Both the position numbers and the translations under genes were made by a program. The notes beneath the pieces are model-generated. The model saw only the letters and a program-made list of their open reading frames with translations, did no database searches and had not been told where the DNA came from. From contig NZ_CP016503.1 of the NCBI RefSeq assembly GCF_001693335.1, positions 124,001 to 188,000 of the forward strand: 64,000 nt of DNA, read 5' to 3'. How positions within the stretch are numbered: the first letter of the stretch is position 1; each line of letters begins with the position of its first letter. Source of the stretch: Helicobacter enhydrae (GTDB lineage Bacteria; Campylobacterota; Campylobacteria; Campylobacterales; Helicobacteraceae). Below are positions 19,801 to 27,510 of the stretch, piece by piece.

Positions 19801-20065
19801 TTGGCAAAATGGCGTCAATTTTTTCTTTTTGGATGATGTCAGCGAGTGTCTCTTCGCTAATAGGCTCAATGTAGGTGCGATCGGCTGATTCTGGATCTGT
19901 CATAATGGTAGCAGGATTGGAATTGATGAGCACGACTTTGTAGCCCAAACTTTTGAGTGTTTTGGCGGCTTGCGTGCCAGAGTAGTCAAACTCACAAGCT
20001 TGTCCGATGATGATTGGACCTGAACCAATTAATAAGATATTGTGGATATCATTGCGTTTTGGCAT
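16799..20065 (-). CDS. carB: Carbamoyl-phosphate synthase large subunit
   Basis: CarB uses bicarbonate, ammonia delivered by CarA and two ATP to make carbamoyl phosphate for pyrimidines and arginine. The 1088-aa product has the duplicated ATP-grasp architecture: [20 protein letters not shown] at the start, [19 protein letters not shown] at about residue 560, and the C-terminal allosteric MGS-like domain ([16 protein letters not shown]). The open frame extends 13 codons further to 20104; PKRNDIHN at 20065 is the usual start and has AGAGAG upstream. carA is not in this window. Confidence 0.97.
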   Translation of the reverse strand: MPKRNDIHNILLIGSGPIIIGQACEFDYSGTQAAKTLKSLGYKVVLINSNPATIMTDPESADRTYIEPISEETLADIIQKEKIDAILPTMGGQTALNIAMSMQEKGMLEGVKFLGANPEAIKKGEDRQAFKESMLKIGMDLPKSRYAYNEEEALNAAKEIGFPLIIRASFTLAGGGSGVAYNIDEFKALAKNGLDASPINEILIEESLLGWKEYEMEVIRDKADNCIIVCSIENLDPMGVHTGDSITIAPALTLTDKEYQRMRDASFAILREIGVDTGGSNVQFAINPQTGRMIVIEMNPRVSRSSALASKATGYPIAKVATLLAVGFTLDEITNDITGTTASFEPSIDYIVTKIPRFTFEKFPTADSTLTTSMKSIGEVMAIGGTFAESVQKALCSLETGLFGFNSISSDLEKIKHEIRRPNESRLLYIADGFRQGLSLEEIHTLSKIDPWFLSQIQEIIAFEERITLSILEDVHLMRETKSLGFSDAMIASLLKKNDGIDITPNEVYQARCSMGVTQDYLQVDTCAAEFTSRTPYLYSSIGNFSSIAPAPLPQSTHKKVMIIGGGPNRIGQGIEFDYCCVHASFALKDMGISSIMYNCNPETVSTDYDTSDVLYFEPIDFEHVRSVIEREKPDGIIVHFGGQTPLKLAKDLTRIGAKIIGTSAKVIDVAEDREKFSDFVQQYQLKQPQNGIAFNKEEAHSIASKIGFPVLVRPSYVLGGRAMRIVYNDEELKSYMEEAVRVSESSPVLVDKFLDRAIELDVDAISDGVDVYIGGIMQHIEEAGIHSGDSASSLPPSTLTQEKIQEIQNLTAQIALKLGVIGLMNVQYAIYQDEIYLIEVNPRASRTVPFVSKATGMPLAKIATRVMWQGNLKEALSYYDRFGMVIYTNNIYQHKALKHIAIKESVFPFNKLNGADVLLGPEMKSTGEVMGISQSFGLSFAKSQIAAKNTLPTQGKIFISLKELDKPSALEIARNFKALGFELCATSGTHQAITQGGIECELVLKVSEGRPNIQDLITNNEIAMVINSSDERSNKTDTKFLREQVLKSCVPYFTTIQEAKAACSAIAEMETQSPYKAQAIQDFLQVQ

Positions 20066-20164
20066 TTTGTCTCTCTTATAGTTGAATGTGTTCTTAAGAT
20101 GCAATTTTACAAAAGTTGCCCTAAAAATTTTTTAAACATATAGAATTTTTGAAAAATATTTTGT

Positions 20165-20170
20165 TAAAAT
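20165..20170 (+). promoter_or_regulatory. -10 box of the SRP RNA gene
   Basis: TAAAAT lies 7-10 bases before the predicted 5' end of the RNA at about 20178, with a TTGAAAAA stretch about 18 bases further upstream as a possible -35. The spacing fits a sigma-70 promoter for a short structured RNA. Confidence 0.5.
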
Positions 20171-20177
20171 GCGATTT

Positions 20178-20276
20178 CTCTTGCAGACCTATGCAATGGG
20201 TGGTTTAAGCAACGCTTCAGGGTAGGAATACAGCAGAGCACTTGGATCGCTTGTGTGCCTTAGGTATCTGCAAGGG
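20178..20276 (+). ncRNA. ffs: Signal recognition particle RNA (4.5S type)
   Basis: The SRP RNA binds Ffh and targets membrane proteins to FtsY/SecYEG. The diagnostic tip is present. CAGG and AGCAG form the internal loop around the stem GTA/TAC, closed by a GGAA tetraloop (CAGGGTAGGAATACAGCAG, about 20218-20236). The ends pair as CTTGCAGA-CCT with AGG-TA-TCTGCAAG (20180-20190 with 20262-20274). At about 99 nt the size is that of the bacterial short form. An AGGGG/CCCCT hairpin follows at about 20273-20291, possibly part of termination. Confidence 0.88.
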
Positions 20277-20314
20277 GTTTCTCTCCCCCCTCCATATCAA
20301 ATCACATATTTTGA

Positions 20315-21490
20315 TTACAATCTTTCTTGATAGCCTTTTGGGAAACTCCAAACTAGAGCAAGTCCGCATAATGCCAATGCTCCTGCAAAGAATGAATTGC
20401 TCTGGACTCCAAAGAGTGCTAGTGTGATTCCACCGATAAAAGTCGCAATCGCAATACCAACATTGAAACTCGCTTCATTGAGGCTGATAGAGCTTTCTAT
20501 GCTTGCAGGTGTGTAGATTTTGGCAGTGATGAGGGATAGAATTTTGATAGAGGCAACACAGGCAAATCCCCAAAAACTTGCCATACAAAATCCAAAAACA
20601 CCCACCCAAGGATATTTTGAAAAGATTCCTATCAGAAACAATCCCAAAGCAAGCATACTAAAAGTGATCTTGAGAGCATAAATGCTTCCTAGTTTATCTG
20701 AGAGTTTTCCACCGATTAGATTTCCTGCAATCCCGCAGAATCCATAAGCAAGCAAAATCCACGCAATATCGTCCAAATCAAAACCTGAAATTTGGACAAA
20801 AAAGGCTTCAGCATAAGTGTAGAATGCAAAAATACTCCCACAAAAACTTGCAGTGATGAGATAAGAACGCCACATGTGAGGGCTTAGTAAGCCATTTTTG
20901 AGGCTCTTGAGGCTTGTTTGTTGCCCCATTAGATTGCTAGGCATTAGCACCCACACAGCACCCATCACGCTAAGGATCAGAAAACTAATGCACAAAAACA
21001 AGATTTGGAATCCAAAAGTATTGCCAATCAATGCACCTAGCGGAACGCCACTCACCATAGAGAAGCTCAAACCCGCCACCACAATCGCAAGTCCTTGAGA
21101 TTTGCGTCCCTCTTGTGCAACTTGCGTCACTGATAAAGTGGCAATGACGAAAAATACTCCGTGCATACAACCAGCCACAAAGCGTGCGATAGAGGTGATC
21201 AAAAAACTAGAGCTAAAAAAAACGATTGAGTTTGCTAGGGCAAAAATCGCAAGATTGATGAGAAGTTGTGTTTTGCGATTGAAGGTGCTAATGGGAATAG
21301 TGAGGATCGGTGCTCCGATGATAACCCCCAACGCATAGAGTGTCATCAACAAACCTGTTTGTTGTAGCGAGGTGTTGAAATAATGTGCCATATTGTCCAT
21401 CACCCCTGCTATGCAGAGTTCTGCCACTCCCATACAAAAAGCCGAAAGTGTCAGTGGGATGATAGTGTAATAAGAAGGATGAATACGCAT
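20315..21490 (-). CDS. MFS transporter, DHA1 family (AraJ/SotB-like efflux)
   Basis: The 391-aa product has 12 predicted membrane helices. The N-terminal segment GVAELCIAGVMDNMAHYF and the loop GCMHGVFFVIATL are typical of drug-proton antiporter family 1 members such as the sugar-efflux/chloramphenicol-resistance group (H. pylori has a homologue annotated this way). The exported compound cannot be predicted. A TATAAT box lies 33 bases upstream (21523-21528). It is divergent from coaE and convergent with the SRP RNA. Confidence 0.85.
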   Translation of the reverse strand: MRIHPSYYTIIPLTLSAFCMGVAELCIAGVMDNMAHYFNTSLQQTGLLMTLYALGVIIGAPILTIPISTFNRKTQLLINLAIFALANSIVFFSSSFLITSIARFVAGCMHGVFFVIATLSVTQVAQEGRKSQGLAIVVAGLSFSMVSGVPLGALIGNTFGFQILFLCISFLILSVMGAVWVLMPSNLMGQQTSLKSLKNGLLSPHMWRSYLITASFCGSIFAFYTYAEAFFVQISGFDLDDIAWILLAYGFCGIAGNLIGGKLSDKLGSIYALKITFSMLALGLFLIGIFSKYPWVGVFGFCMASFWGFACVASIKILSLITAKIYTPASIESSISLNEASFNVGIAIATFIGGITLALFGVQSNSFFAGALALCGLALVWSFPKGYQERL

Positions 21491-21522
21491 AAAGTCTCCT
21501 GAAATAAAATTTAAAAAAATGG

Positions 21523-21528
21523 ATTATA
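21523..21528 (-). promoter_or_regulatory. -10 box of the MFS transporter gene
   Basis: A minus-strand TATAAT lies 33 bases before the ATG at 21490, in an AT-rich leader containing an AGGAGAC ribosome site. No clear -35 is visible. Confidence 0.45.
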
Positions 21529-21612
21529 TCTAAAATACTTTGTTTTTGATTTTTGTTTGTGTATGGCTGGATTTTGCTATGCTTTTTGGAATCAGATTTA
21601 ATCGAGGGAAAT

Positions 21613-22218
21613 ATGGATTTTTCAACTCTTAAATACGCTTATGCTGTGAGTGGGGGGATTGGGAGTGGCAAAAGCACGGCTTGTAGGATATTGATGCAGT
21701 TGGGCTATGCGGTGCTAGATTGCGATGAGATTGCCCACTCTTTGCTTGAAATTCATCAAAAAGAGGTGGCAGAATTGTTTGATATAGGTTTGGATCAAAA
21801 TGGAACGCTCGATCGTTTGGCTCTAGGTAAAATCGTCTTTGCCTCAAGCCTCAAGCGTCAGAAGCTTGAGGCGTTTTTGCACCCATTGATTGCAGAGAGA
21901 TTGTGGAAGGCGTGCAGTGTGCTAGAAAAAAAGCAAACAATTTATTTTGTAGAAATTCCTCTTTTGTTTGAGCATTTTCATCGATTCAATTTTTCTCATA
22001 CGATTTTAGTTTATGCTCCAAAAGAAGTTCAGATTTTACGCTTGATGGAGCGTAATGCTTTGTCAGAAGAGGAGGCATTGCAGAGGCTATATGCACAAAT
22101 GCCTATAGATGAAAAAATCCAATATGCAGAGATTGTGTTTGACAACACTCAAACGCAAGAAAAGCTCAAAATGCAAATTTTGGATTGGCTTGGTGGGGTG
22201 GCGGCTAAATCTTTGTAG
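21613..22218 (+). CDS. coaE: Dephospho-CoA kinase
   Basis: CoaE phosphorylates dephospho-CoA in the last step of CoA synthesis. The 201-aa product has the P-loop SGGIGSGKST near residue 14 and VLDCDEIAH just after it, the kinase's acceptor-binding segment, plus the lid region RLMERNALS. An open frame begins at 21553, but the ATG at 21613 is preceded by GAGGGAAAT and starts right before the conserved strand. Confidence 0.95.
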   Translation: MDFSTLKYAYAVSGGIGSGKSTACRILMQLGYAVLDCDEIAHSLLEIHQKEVAELFDIGLDQNGTLDRLALGKIVFASSLKRQKLEAFLHPLIAERLWKACSVLEKKQTIYFVEIPLLFEHFHRFNFSHTILVYAPKEVQILRLMERNALSEEEALQRLYAQMPIDEKIQYAEIVFDNTQTQEKLKMQILDWLGGVAAKSL

Positions 22219-22285
22219 TCTTGGAAGTCAAAGCTTATCAGATAGAGGCAGATTGTGGCGTAGAATGCGTAGTTTGTCAGCAGAA

Positions 22286-22874
22286 TCAAAAGTTATACCC
22301 AAAGCTCAATCCCCCAAAGTCGTGTCCGCTATTTGGAAGTTTTAGCGTTCCATTGGAATAGTGTTTCCAATACATTTCTAAACTGAAATTTTTAAATGTA
22401 TAACCTACAAAAAATCGCTCTCCAAAGGTGACTTTGGAGCCCACTCTTATATCTGTTTTGGATTTGATGTATAAGCCGATTCCCACTCCAAAATAAAGAT
22501 TGCCATTTTCAGAATAGAATATGGGCAAGATGAGATCTTGAGAGATTCCTCCTATAATGAAATCAAATTCGGGGGGGGGGAGGAGTATTTATATGACTTG
22601 CAAAGCTCCTATTGGTAATGCTTCCTCCAAATTCAAGATTCAATCTTCCTGGGAGGCGAAAGATTTGATTGGGTTGGGAGTAGATGAGATTGGTGAGGAA
22701 GTAGCGATGGTTTTTTGACAGACTTGAGCCAAACTCGTATCTTATGGAGTTTTGCGTGTTGATAAAAAATGGATTGGTGAGTGTTTTTGATTCGCTAGAG
22801 CATTGATTTCCCTCTTGATGCTCAATAGCAAAACAAAGAGAAGCGAGCAATAAAAAGCAAAATTTGAATTTCAT
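22286..22874 (-). pseudogene. PagL-like lipid A 3-O-deacylase, frameshifted (phase-off) at a C10 tract
   Basis: Two partial frames together make one outer-membrane lipid A deacylase of about 196 aa. The first (22874 down to 22563) has a signal peptide (FCFLLLASLCFA) and barrel strands (RYEFGSSLSKNH, RLNLEFGGS). After the C10 tract it runs into PPPPRI and a stop. The second frame continues with GISQDLILPIFYSENGN and ends WKHYSNGTLKLPNSGHDFGG, the PagL active-site region with its His-x-Ser pair. Nine or twelve C residues would join the frames; ten gives the off state. Phase variation is thus more likely than true decay. A TAAAGGGA ribosome site precedes the start. Confidence 0.8.
22571..22580 (-). 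repeat. C10 homopolymer (contingency tract) in the PagL-like gene
   Basis: Ten consecutive C residues on the coding (minus) strand, exactly at the switch between the two reading frames. With n = 9 or 12 the frames join; n = 10, as read here, terminates after six codons. Confidence 0.9.
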
Positions 22875-23071
22875 AAAATCCCTTTAAAAGTTTTGCAAAT
22901 GTTGTGGTGTTTGATTTTAACTGATTTTTGGTTTAGTTTGAACAAGTATCTTTGGATTTCTTGGGCTTGACTCGATACTTTCTTTTGAAGTTGGTTTGTT
23001 GAGACTATGCTTTTTAGCGATTCCAGAATCTCTTGGAGTTTTCTTTTTGAATCTTGCTTTGAGCAAACCAC

Positions 23072-23869
23072 CCTTTATGCAATTCTAGAATCCCCTAGGA
23101 TCTCTCTTAAGGGGGTCAAGGGGAACTTATAGCAAGCGTTCCCCTTATCCCCCTTAACAACCCCCATAACCCCAGCATTGCATTAGCAAGGCTCGTTCAA
23201 GATTACATTGACTTGGAATCCTTATTTGGTTCTACAAGGTTGGTTTGGGAAGCAGTTGTTTGTGCTTATATTGAAATAGTGGAGTTTTATATTTTTTGGA
23301 GTTTTTAAAAAAGCAACAAGATTCTAAGAATCTAAGAATCAAATGCAAAAACCAGATTTAAATCAAAAACACAAGCTAGATACAAATCAATAAATCTAAA
23401 ATCAAATCAAAAAAACAAATCCAAAACACCAAAGAATCAAAACAAAGTCAAGTTAATGTGGGTAACACACAAAAAGCGGGCAGGGGTTTGGGGGATTTTA
23501 AGGGGGATAAGGGGGGTGCCTCGCAATAAACCCCCTTGTCCCCCTTATAGAAAAAAGCAAAGTGGGAATTGGTAACTAAGAAGTGTGCTTCTGCAAAAGC
23601 AATTGTAAAAACTAGCAAACAGATCAAGAATCACCAAAGAGTATAGAGCCTCTCAAGCCAACTACAAAAGGAAGTCTTAGAGATTCTAGAATCCCCAAAA
23701 GTGTGCTTCTGCAAAAGCAATCTCAAATAATAGAATTAGTTTGCTGAATCTGTAGTTTTCTTTTGAAGTTAGTTTGTGGGAGTATGTTTTTGGTGTTTCT
23801 TGAATCTTTGATTCTTTTGTGGAGACAATGTTGGGATAAAGAGTGGGGGAGTGGGGGAGAGAGGGGAGG
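23072..23869. other. Gene-free region between the PagL-like gene and clpB, filled with repeats
   Basis: No convincing coding region is present. The 798 bases consist of a G/C-rich composite repeat (23103-23602), A-rich filler with many AATCAA/GAATC words, and a second TGTGCTTCTGCAAAAGCA element at 23700. The last 100 bases resemble the stretch at 22971-23050 (CTTTTGAAGTTxGTTTGT), so the repeat family may extend toward the PagL-like gene. Confidence 0.7.
23103..23602. repeat. Composite palindromic G/C-rich repeat, copy 1
   Basis: The unit contains, in order: hairpin H1 (23107-23157, arms TTAAGGGGG..AGGGGAAC and GTTCCCCT..CCCCCTTAA); a conserved stretch ending in GACTTGGAATC; an A-rich spacer; a conserved block GTGGGTAACACACAAAAAGC; a run of four G-tracts (23483-23516); and hairpin H2 (23499-23517 pairing with 23530-23547). 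A second copy lies at about 26848-27295 with the same order and H1-to-H2 spacing (376 versus 363 bases). The unit has no transposase and no coding frame. Confidence 0.85.
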
Positions 23870-26434
23870 CTAGAGGATTTCCACCTCTCCTTGAGCCTTG
23901 AAGATTACTTTGTTTCCCTCTTTGATTTTGTCTTCCAAAATAAGCTCTGCTAAACGATCTTCGACTTTTTCATACAAGGCTCTTTTGAGTGGTCTAGCTC
24001 CATAGACAGGATCAAATCCCTCTTGAGCAATCTCTTCTTTGGCTTCTTGGGTTAATGCCACATTGATACCCCTCTCTTCTAGTTTTTGAGCGATTTGTGC
24101 AAACATAATATCTACAATCTGCGTAATAGCGTCAAAATCAAGTGGATTGAATACGATCACATCATCAAGGCGATTGAGGAATTCTGGCTTGAAATACGCT
24201 TTGAGTGCCTCTTTGATCGCTTTTTCCCTCGCCTCTTTGTCAGAAATTTCCAAAATTTTATCACTTCCAATATTGCTTGTGAGAATGATAATGGTGTTGG
24301 TAAAATCCACAATCACCCCTTTGTTGTCTGTCAGGCGTCCATCATCTAGCACTTGCAATAAGAGATTGAAAACATCAGGATGTGCTTTTTCAATCTCATC
24401 AAAAAGCAATACGCTATAAGGTTTGCGACGCACGGCTTCGGTGAGTTGCCCGCCCTCTTCATAACCCACATACCCCGGAGGTGCTCCTAGCAATCTAGAC
24501 ACAGCGTGTTTTTCCATATATTCGCTCATATCAATACGCACAAGATTTTTTTCACTATCAAATAGAAATTTTGCTAGAGATTTGGCACTCTGGGTTTTTC
24601 CCACCCCTGTGCTTCCCAAAAAGAGAAAGCTTCCAATCGGACGATTGCTCTGGCTAAGCCCTGCCTTGTTGCGTTTGATGACACGCGCAATCGCTCTGAT
24701 TGCTTCATCTTGTCCGACTACGCTTTTGGCAAGTTCCTCTTGCACACCCAAAATCTTGTCTTTTTCGCTTTGGAGCATTTTTTTGACTGGGATCCCACTC
24801 CAACGGCTGACGATTCCTGCGATGATTTCTTCACTCACTGCATTTTTGAGCAATGTGCCTTGCTCTTGCATTTGTTGCCATTTGTCCTGCAAGAGTTGTA
24901 TTTGCTTTTCTTTTTGGGGGATTTTGGAGTGATCGATTTCTGCTGCCTTGTTGTAGTCCCCATCGCGTTTTGCAGATTCTGAAGTTCTTTTGAGCAAATC
25001 GATTTCGCTTTTGAGATCTGCGATTTCTTTGAAAACAGATTTTTCATTTTCAAACTGCGTTTCAAGTAGGGTTTTTTGCTCCATCGCATCGCTTAGCTCT
25101 TTTTGGATTTCATCAAGGCGTTTTTGGTTGTTGGGGTTTTTCTCCATATTGAGTGCTTCTTTTTCGACTTCGAGATTGACAATGATGCGTTTGGCTTTGC
25201 TAAGCTCGTGAGGCTCGGATTCGATTTGCATTTTGAGTTCGGCTGCCCCCTCATCGATGAGATCGATAGCCTTGTCTGGCAAAAAGCGATTGGTGATGTA
25301 GCGGTCTGAGAGTTTGACAGCGGCAACTAGGGCAGAGTCTGTGATATTGACATTGTGGTGGGATTCTAGGCTTTCTTTGATACCTCTCAAAATCTGAAGT
25401 GCTTGGTTGATGTTGGGCTGGGCGATGTCAATAGGTTGGAATCTCCTCACAAGTGCAGCATCTTTTTCAAAATACTTGCGGTATTCTTTGAGGGTGGTGG
25501 CTCCGATTGCGTGTAGCTCTCCGCGTGCAAGGGCAGGTTTGAGAATGTTGGCTGCATCCATACTCCCCTCACTCGCTCCTGCTCCGACAATGGTGTGAAT
25601 CTCATCGATAAACAAGATGACATTTCCTGCTTGTTTGACTTCTTCGATCACTTTTTTGAGTCTTTCTTCAAACTCTCCGCGGTATTTCGCCCCTGCGATG
25701 AGGGCACTCATATCAAGTGCGATGAGTTTTTTGTTTTGCAGACTGGTGGGCACGCTTTTGTTGATGATTTTCTGTGCCAACCCCTCGACTACGGCTGTTT
25801 TGCCCACTCCGGGCTCGCCCAAAAGAATCGGATTGTTTTTGGTTTTGCGGATAAGGATTTGCATCATTGCTGTGATTTCTTCATCTCTTCCGATGACAGG
25901 ATCAAGCTTGTTTTCAAAAGCTTGTTGTGTCAAGTCAATGCCAAATTTTGCCAAAGATTCTGCGATTTCTTCTGCATTTTTGTCTTGGATTTTATTGCCC
26001 CCTCGCAAGGTTTGCAGGGTTTTTTTGAGCTCTTGGATATCCAAATATTTCTCAAAAATCTCTTTGATTTTGGCGTGGTTGAGGGTGGAGATGATGAAAG
26101 TATCTACGGCTAAGTAGCTATCTCCTTGCTTTGTGGCAAGCCCAAGAGCCTCGCTCAAAGCATCAAGAAGCTCTCTTGAGATGGAGAGATGTTCTCGATT
26201 GACACTAGAGCTTTTGGGGAGTGCATTGACTGCAGTTTGAAATTCAAGTTCTATGGGAGTTTTATCGATATTGTCTTTGTTGAGAGCTTGATTGAGCAAA
26301 GACTGATGATTGGTCAAAAATGCCCAATACAAATGCAAAATCCCAATCTCTTGATTTTTGGAGTGCATTGCCAAAGAAGAAGCCGAGTCTAGACTTTCTC
26401 TAAGTTGATTTGTGATTTTTTCTAACAGGTTCAT
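23870..26434 (-). CDS. clpB: ClpB disaggregase (Hsp100 chaperone)
   Basis: ClpB is a hexameric AAA+ motor that, with DnaK, pulls proteins out of aggregates after heat or other stress. The 854-aa product has the N-terminal substrate domain, ATPase 1 with Walker [11 protein letters not shown] near 205, the middle coiled coil (about 400-530, rich in Lys/Glu), and ATPase 2 with GSTGVGKTQ near 605 and the pore loop GYVGYEEGG. The start at 26434 follows AAAGGA. A consensus sigma-70 promoter and an inverted repeat just downstream of it (26460-26503) suggest repression by a heat-shock regulator. It is flanked on both sides by the composite repeat. Confidence 0.98.
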   Translation of the reverse strand: MNLLEKITNQLRESLDSASSLAMHSKNQEIGILHLYWAFLTNHQSLLNQALNKDNIDKTPIELEFQTAVNALPKSSSVNREHLSISRELLDALSEALGLATKQGDSYLAVDTFIISTLNHAKIKEIFEKYLDIQELKKTLQTLRGGNKIQDKNAEEIAESLAKFGIDLTQQAFENKLDPVIGRDEEITAMMQILIRKTKNNPILLGEPGVGKTAVVEGLAQKIINKSVPTSLQNKKLIALDMSALIAGAKYRGEFEERLKKVIEEVKQAGNVILFIDEIHTIVGAGASEGSMDAANILKPALARGELHAIGATTLKEYRKYFEKDAALVRRFQPIDIAQPNINQALQILRGIKESLESHHNVNITDSALVAAVKLSDRYITNRFLPDKAIDLIDEGAAELKMQIESEPHELSKAKRIIVNLEVEKEALNMEKNPNNQKRLDEIQKELSDAMEQKTLLETQFENEKSVFKEIADLKSEIDLLKRTSESAKRDGDYNKAAEIDHSKIPQKEKQIQLLQDKWQQMQEQGTLLKNAVSEEIIAGIVSRWSGIPVKKMLQSEKDKILGVQEELAKSVVGQDEAIRAIARVIKRNKAGLSQSNRPIGSFLFLGSTGVGKTQSAKSLAKFLFDSEKNLVRIDMSEYMEKHAVSRLLGAPPGYVGYEEGGQLTEAVRRKPYSVLLFDEIEKAHPDVFNLLLQVLDDGRLTDNKGVIVDFTNTIIILTSNIGSDKILEISDKEAREKAIKEALKAYFKPEFLNRLDDVIVFNPLDFDAITQIVDIMFAQIAQKLEERGINVALTQEAKEEIAQEGFDPVYGARPLKRALYEKVEDRLAELILEDKIKEGNKVIFKAQGEVEIL

Positions 26435-26459
26435 TTGCTATCCTTTGTCATTTGAGATA

Positions 26460-26487
26460 TTAGAGTGCTAAAAAATGCAAACTCTAA
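26460..26487. promoter_or_regulatory. Inverted repeat operator upstream of clpB (HspR-like)
   Basis: TTAGAGT and ACTCTAA form a perfect 7-bp inverted repeat separated by 14 bases, lying between the clpB -10 box and its ribosome site. The half-site resembles the CTTGAGT/ACTCAAG arms of HAIR sites bound by HspR, which controls clpB in related bacteria, but the spacer is longer than the usual 7. It includes GAGTGCTAA, one half of a CIRCE element, with no matching second half. Confidence 0.45.
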
Positions 26488-26497
26488 TGCTTGTTGG

Positions 26498-26526
26498 ATT
26501 ATATAACTTTAGTCATTTACTATCAA
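26498..26526 (-). promoter_or_regulatory. clpB promoter (TTGATA - 17 bp - TATAAT)
   Basis: The minus strand has TTGATA (26521-26526), exactly 17 bases, then TATAAT (26498-26503). This is the closest match to a sigma-70 consensus in the window. Transcription would start near 26491, just ahead of the inverted repeat. Confidence 0.7.
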
Positions 26527-26550
26527 TTTATCTTATTTAATTGTCTGTAA

Positions 26551-26700
26551 TGTTTGGGGGTTTTGGGGATTTTAAGGGGGGCAGGGGGCAGGGGGGCAGT
26601 GGGGTGCCTCGCAATAAACCCCCTTGTCCCCCCCCCTTATAGAAAAAAGCAAAGCGGGAATTGATGATTAAGAAGTATGCTTCACTCAAGCCAATTTCAA
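26551..26700. repeat. Partial copy of the composite repeat (H2 half), upstream of clpB
   Basis: It matches the H2 half of the composite unit: a G-run cluster (26556-26604, with six or more runs of 4-6 G), TGCCTCGCAATAAACCCCCTTGTC, a C9 run (26628-26636), TTATAGAAAAAAGCAAAGCGGGAATT, and an AAGTATGCTTC block. The H1 half is missing. It lies between the clpB promoter and the second complete copy. Confidence 0.75.
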
Positions 26701-26847
26701 CACAAGAATCCAATCGCACAAAATGACTAGCAAATGGCGTTTTGCACAAATGAGATTTGTGGTGATTCTAGAATCTATTGGTGTTTTATTTTTGGGATTG
26801 GTTTGGCAAAAGCACGGATTTTGGTTTCTCAAGCTTGGCTTGGTGTT

Positions 26848-27295
26848 TTTCTTAAGGGGGTCAAGGGGAACTTAAAGCAGCGTTCCCCTTATCCCCCTTA
26901 ACAACCCCCATAACCCCAGCATTGCATTAGCAAGGCTCGTTCAAGATTATATTGACTTGGAATCTTTTTTGGTTCTACAAGGTTAGTTTGGTTAGCAGTT
27001 TTCATTTCCTTTATAACTTAGTGGGGTTTAATGATTGATAAGGGTTTTTGATGGAGATTCTAGGAATCAAAAGAATCCAAAGAATCAAGAATCAAGAATG
27101 CTCTCACAAAGATTCTAAGAATCTAGATTCAATTTAAATCAAAAAAACAAACCTAAAACACCAAAGAATCAAAACAAAGTCAAAGCAATGTGGGTAACAC
27201 ACAAAAAGCGGGCAGGGGTTTGGGGGATTTTAAGGGGGATAAGGGGGGTCCCTCGCAATAAACCCCATTGTCCCCCTTATAGAAAAAGCAAAGCA
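26848..27295. repeat. Composite palindromic G/C-rich repeat, copy 2
   Basis: Same order as the copy at 23103: H1 hairpin (26852-26901), the conserved ATTGCATTAGCAAGGCTCGT block, A-rich spacer, GTGGGTAACACACAAAAAGC, G-run cluster (27215-27248) and H2 hairpin ending near 27280. Conserved blocks are nearly identical between the copies while the A-rich spacers differ, so the palindromic parts seem to be what is maintained. It is followed by AT-rich sequence up to the autotransporter stop, with no gene. Confidence 0.85.
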
Positions 27296-27510
27296 AGTTT
27301 CAACGACTAGAAAGTGTGCTTTGGCAAAAGCAATCCCAAGAAAGAGAAGTAGCGAACAGCGTTCTGCAAAAACAGCACTTTTGGCAATTTTGGAATCCTT
27401 TTTGGTTCTACAAGCTTGGTTTGGTCGGCGTTTGCTTTGCCTTTGCTTTGCTTTAATTCACCCCCCTTTTTTTCATTCTGAATCACCCCCTCCCTCCATT
27501 TAGTATCCCA

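Noticed and set aside
22871-23071. 66-aa frame overlapping the PagL-like start as ATGA
   Set aside because: No ribosome site at its ATG, and its DNA resembles the repeat-type sequence at 23741-23800 rather than a gene. Left undecided but not listed.
23103-23602. Possible CRISPR array
   Set aside because: Repeats are long, palindromic and unevenly spaced; there is no regular repeat-spacer pattern and no cas gene.
26460-26487. CIRCE element for HrcA at clpB
   Set aside because: Only one half (GAGTGCTAA) is present; the required TTAGCACTC at nine bases is missing. Listed instead as an HspR-like inverted repeat.
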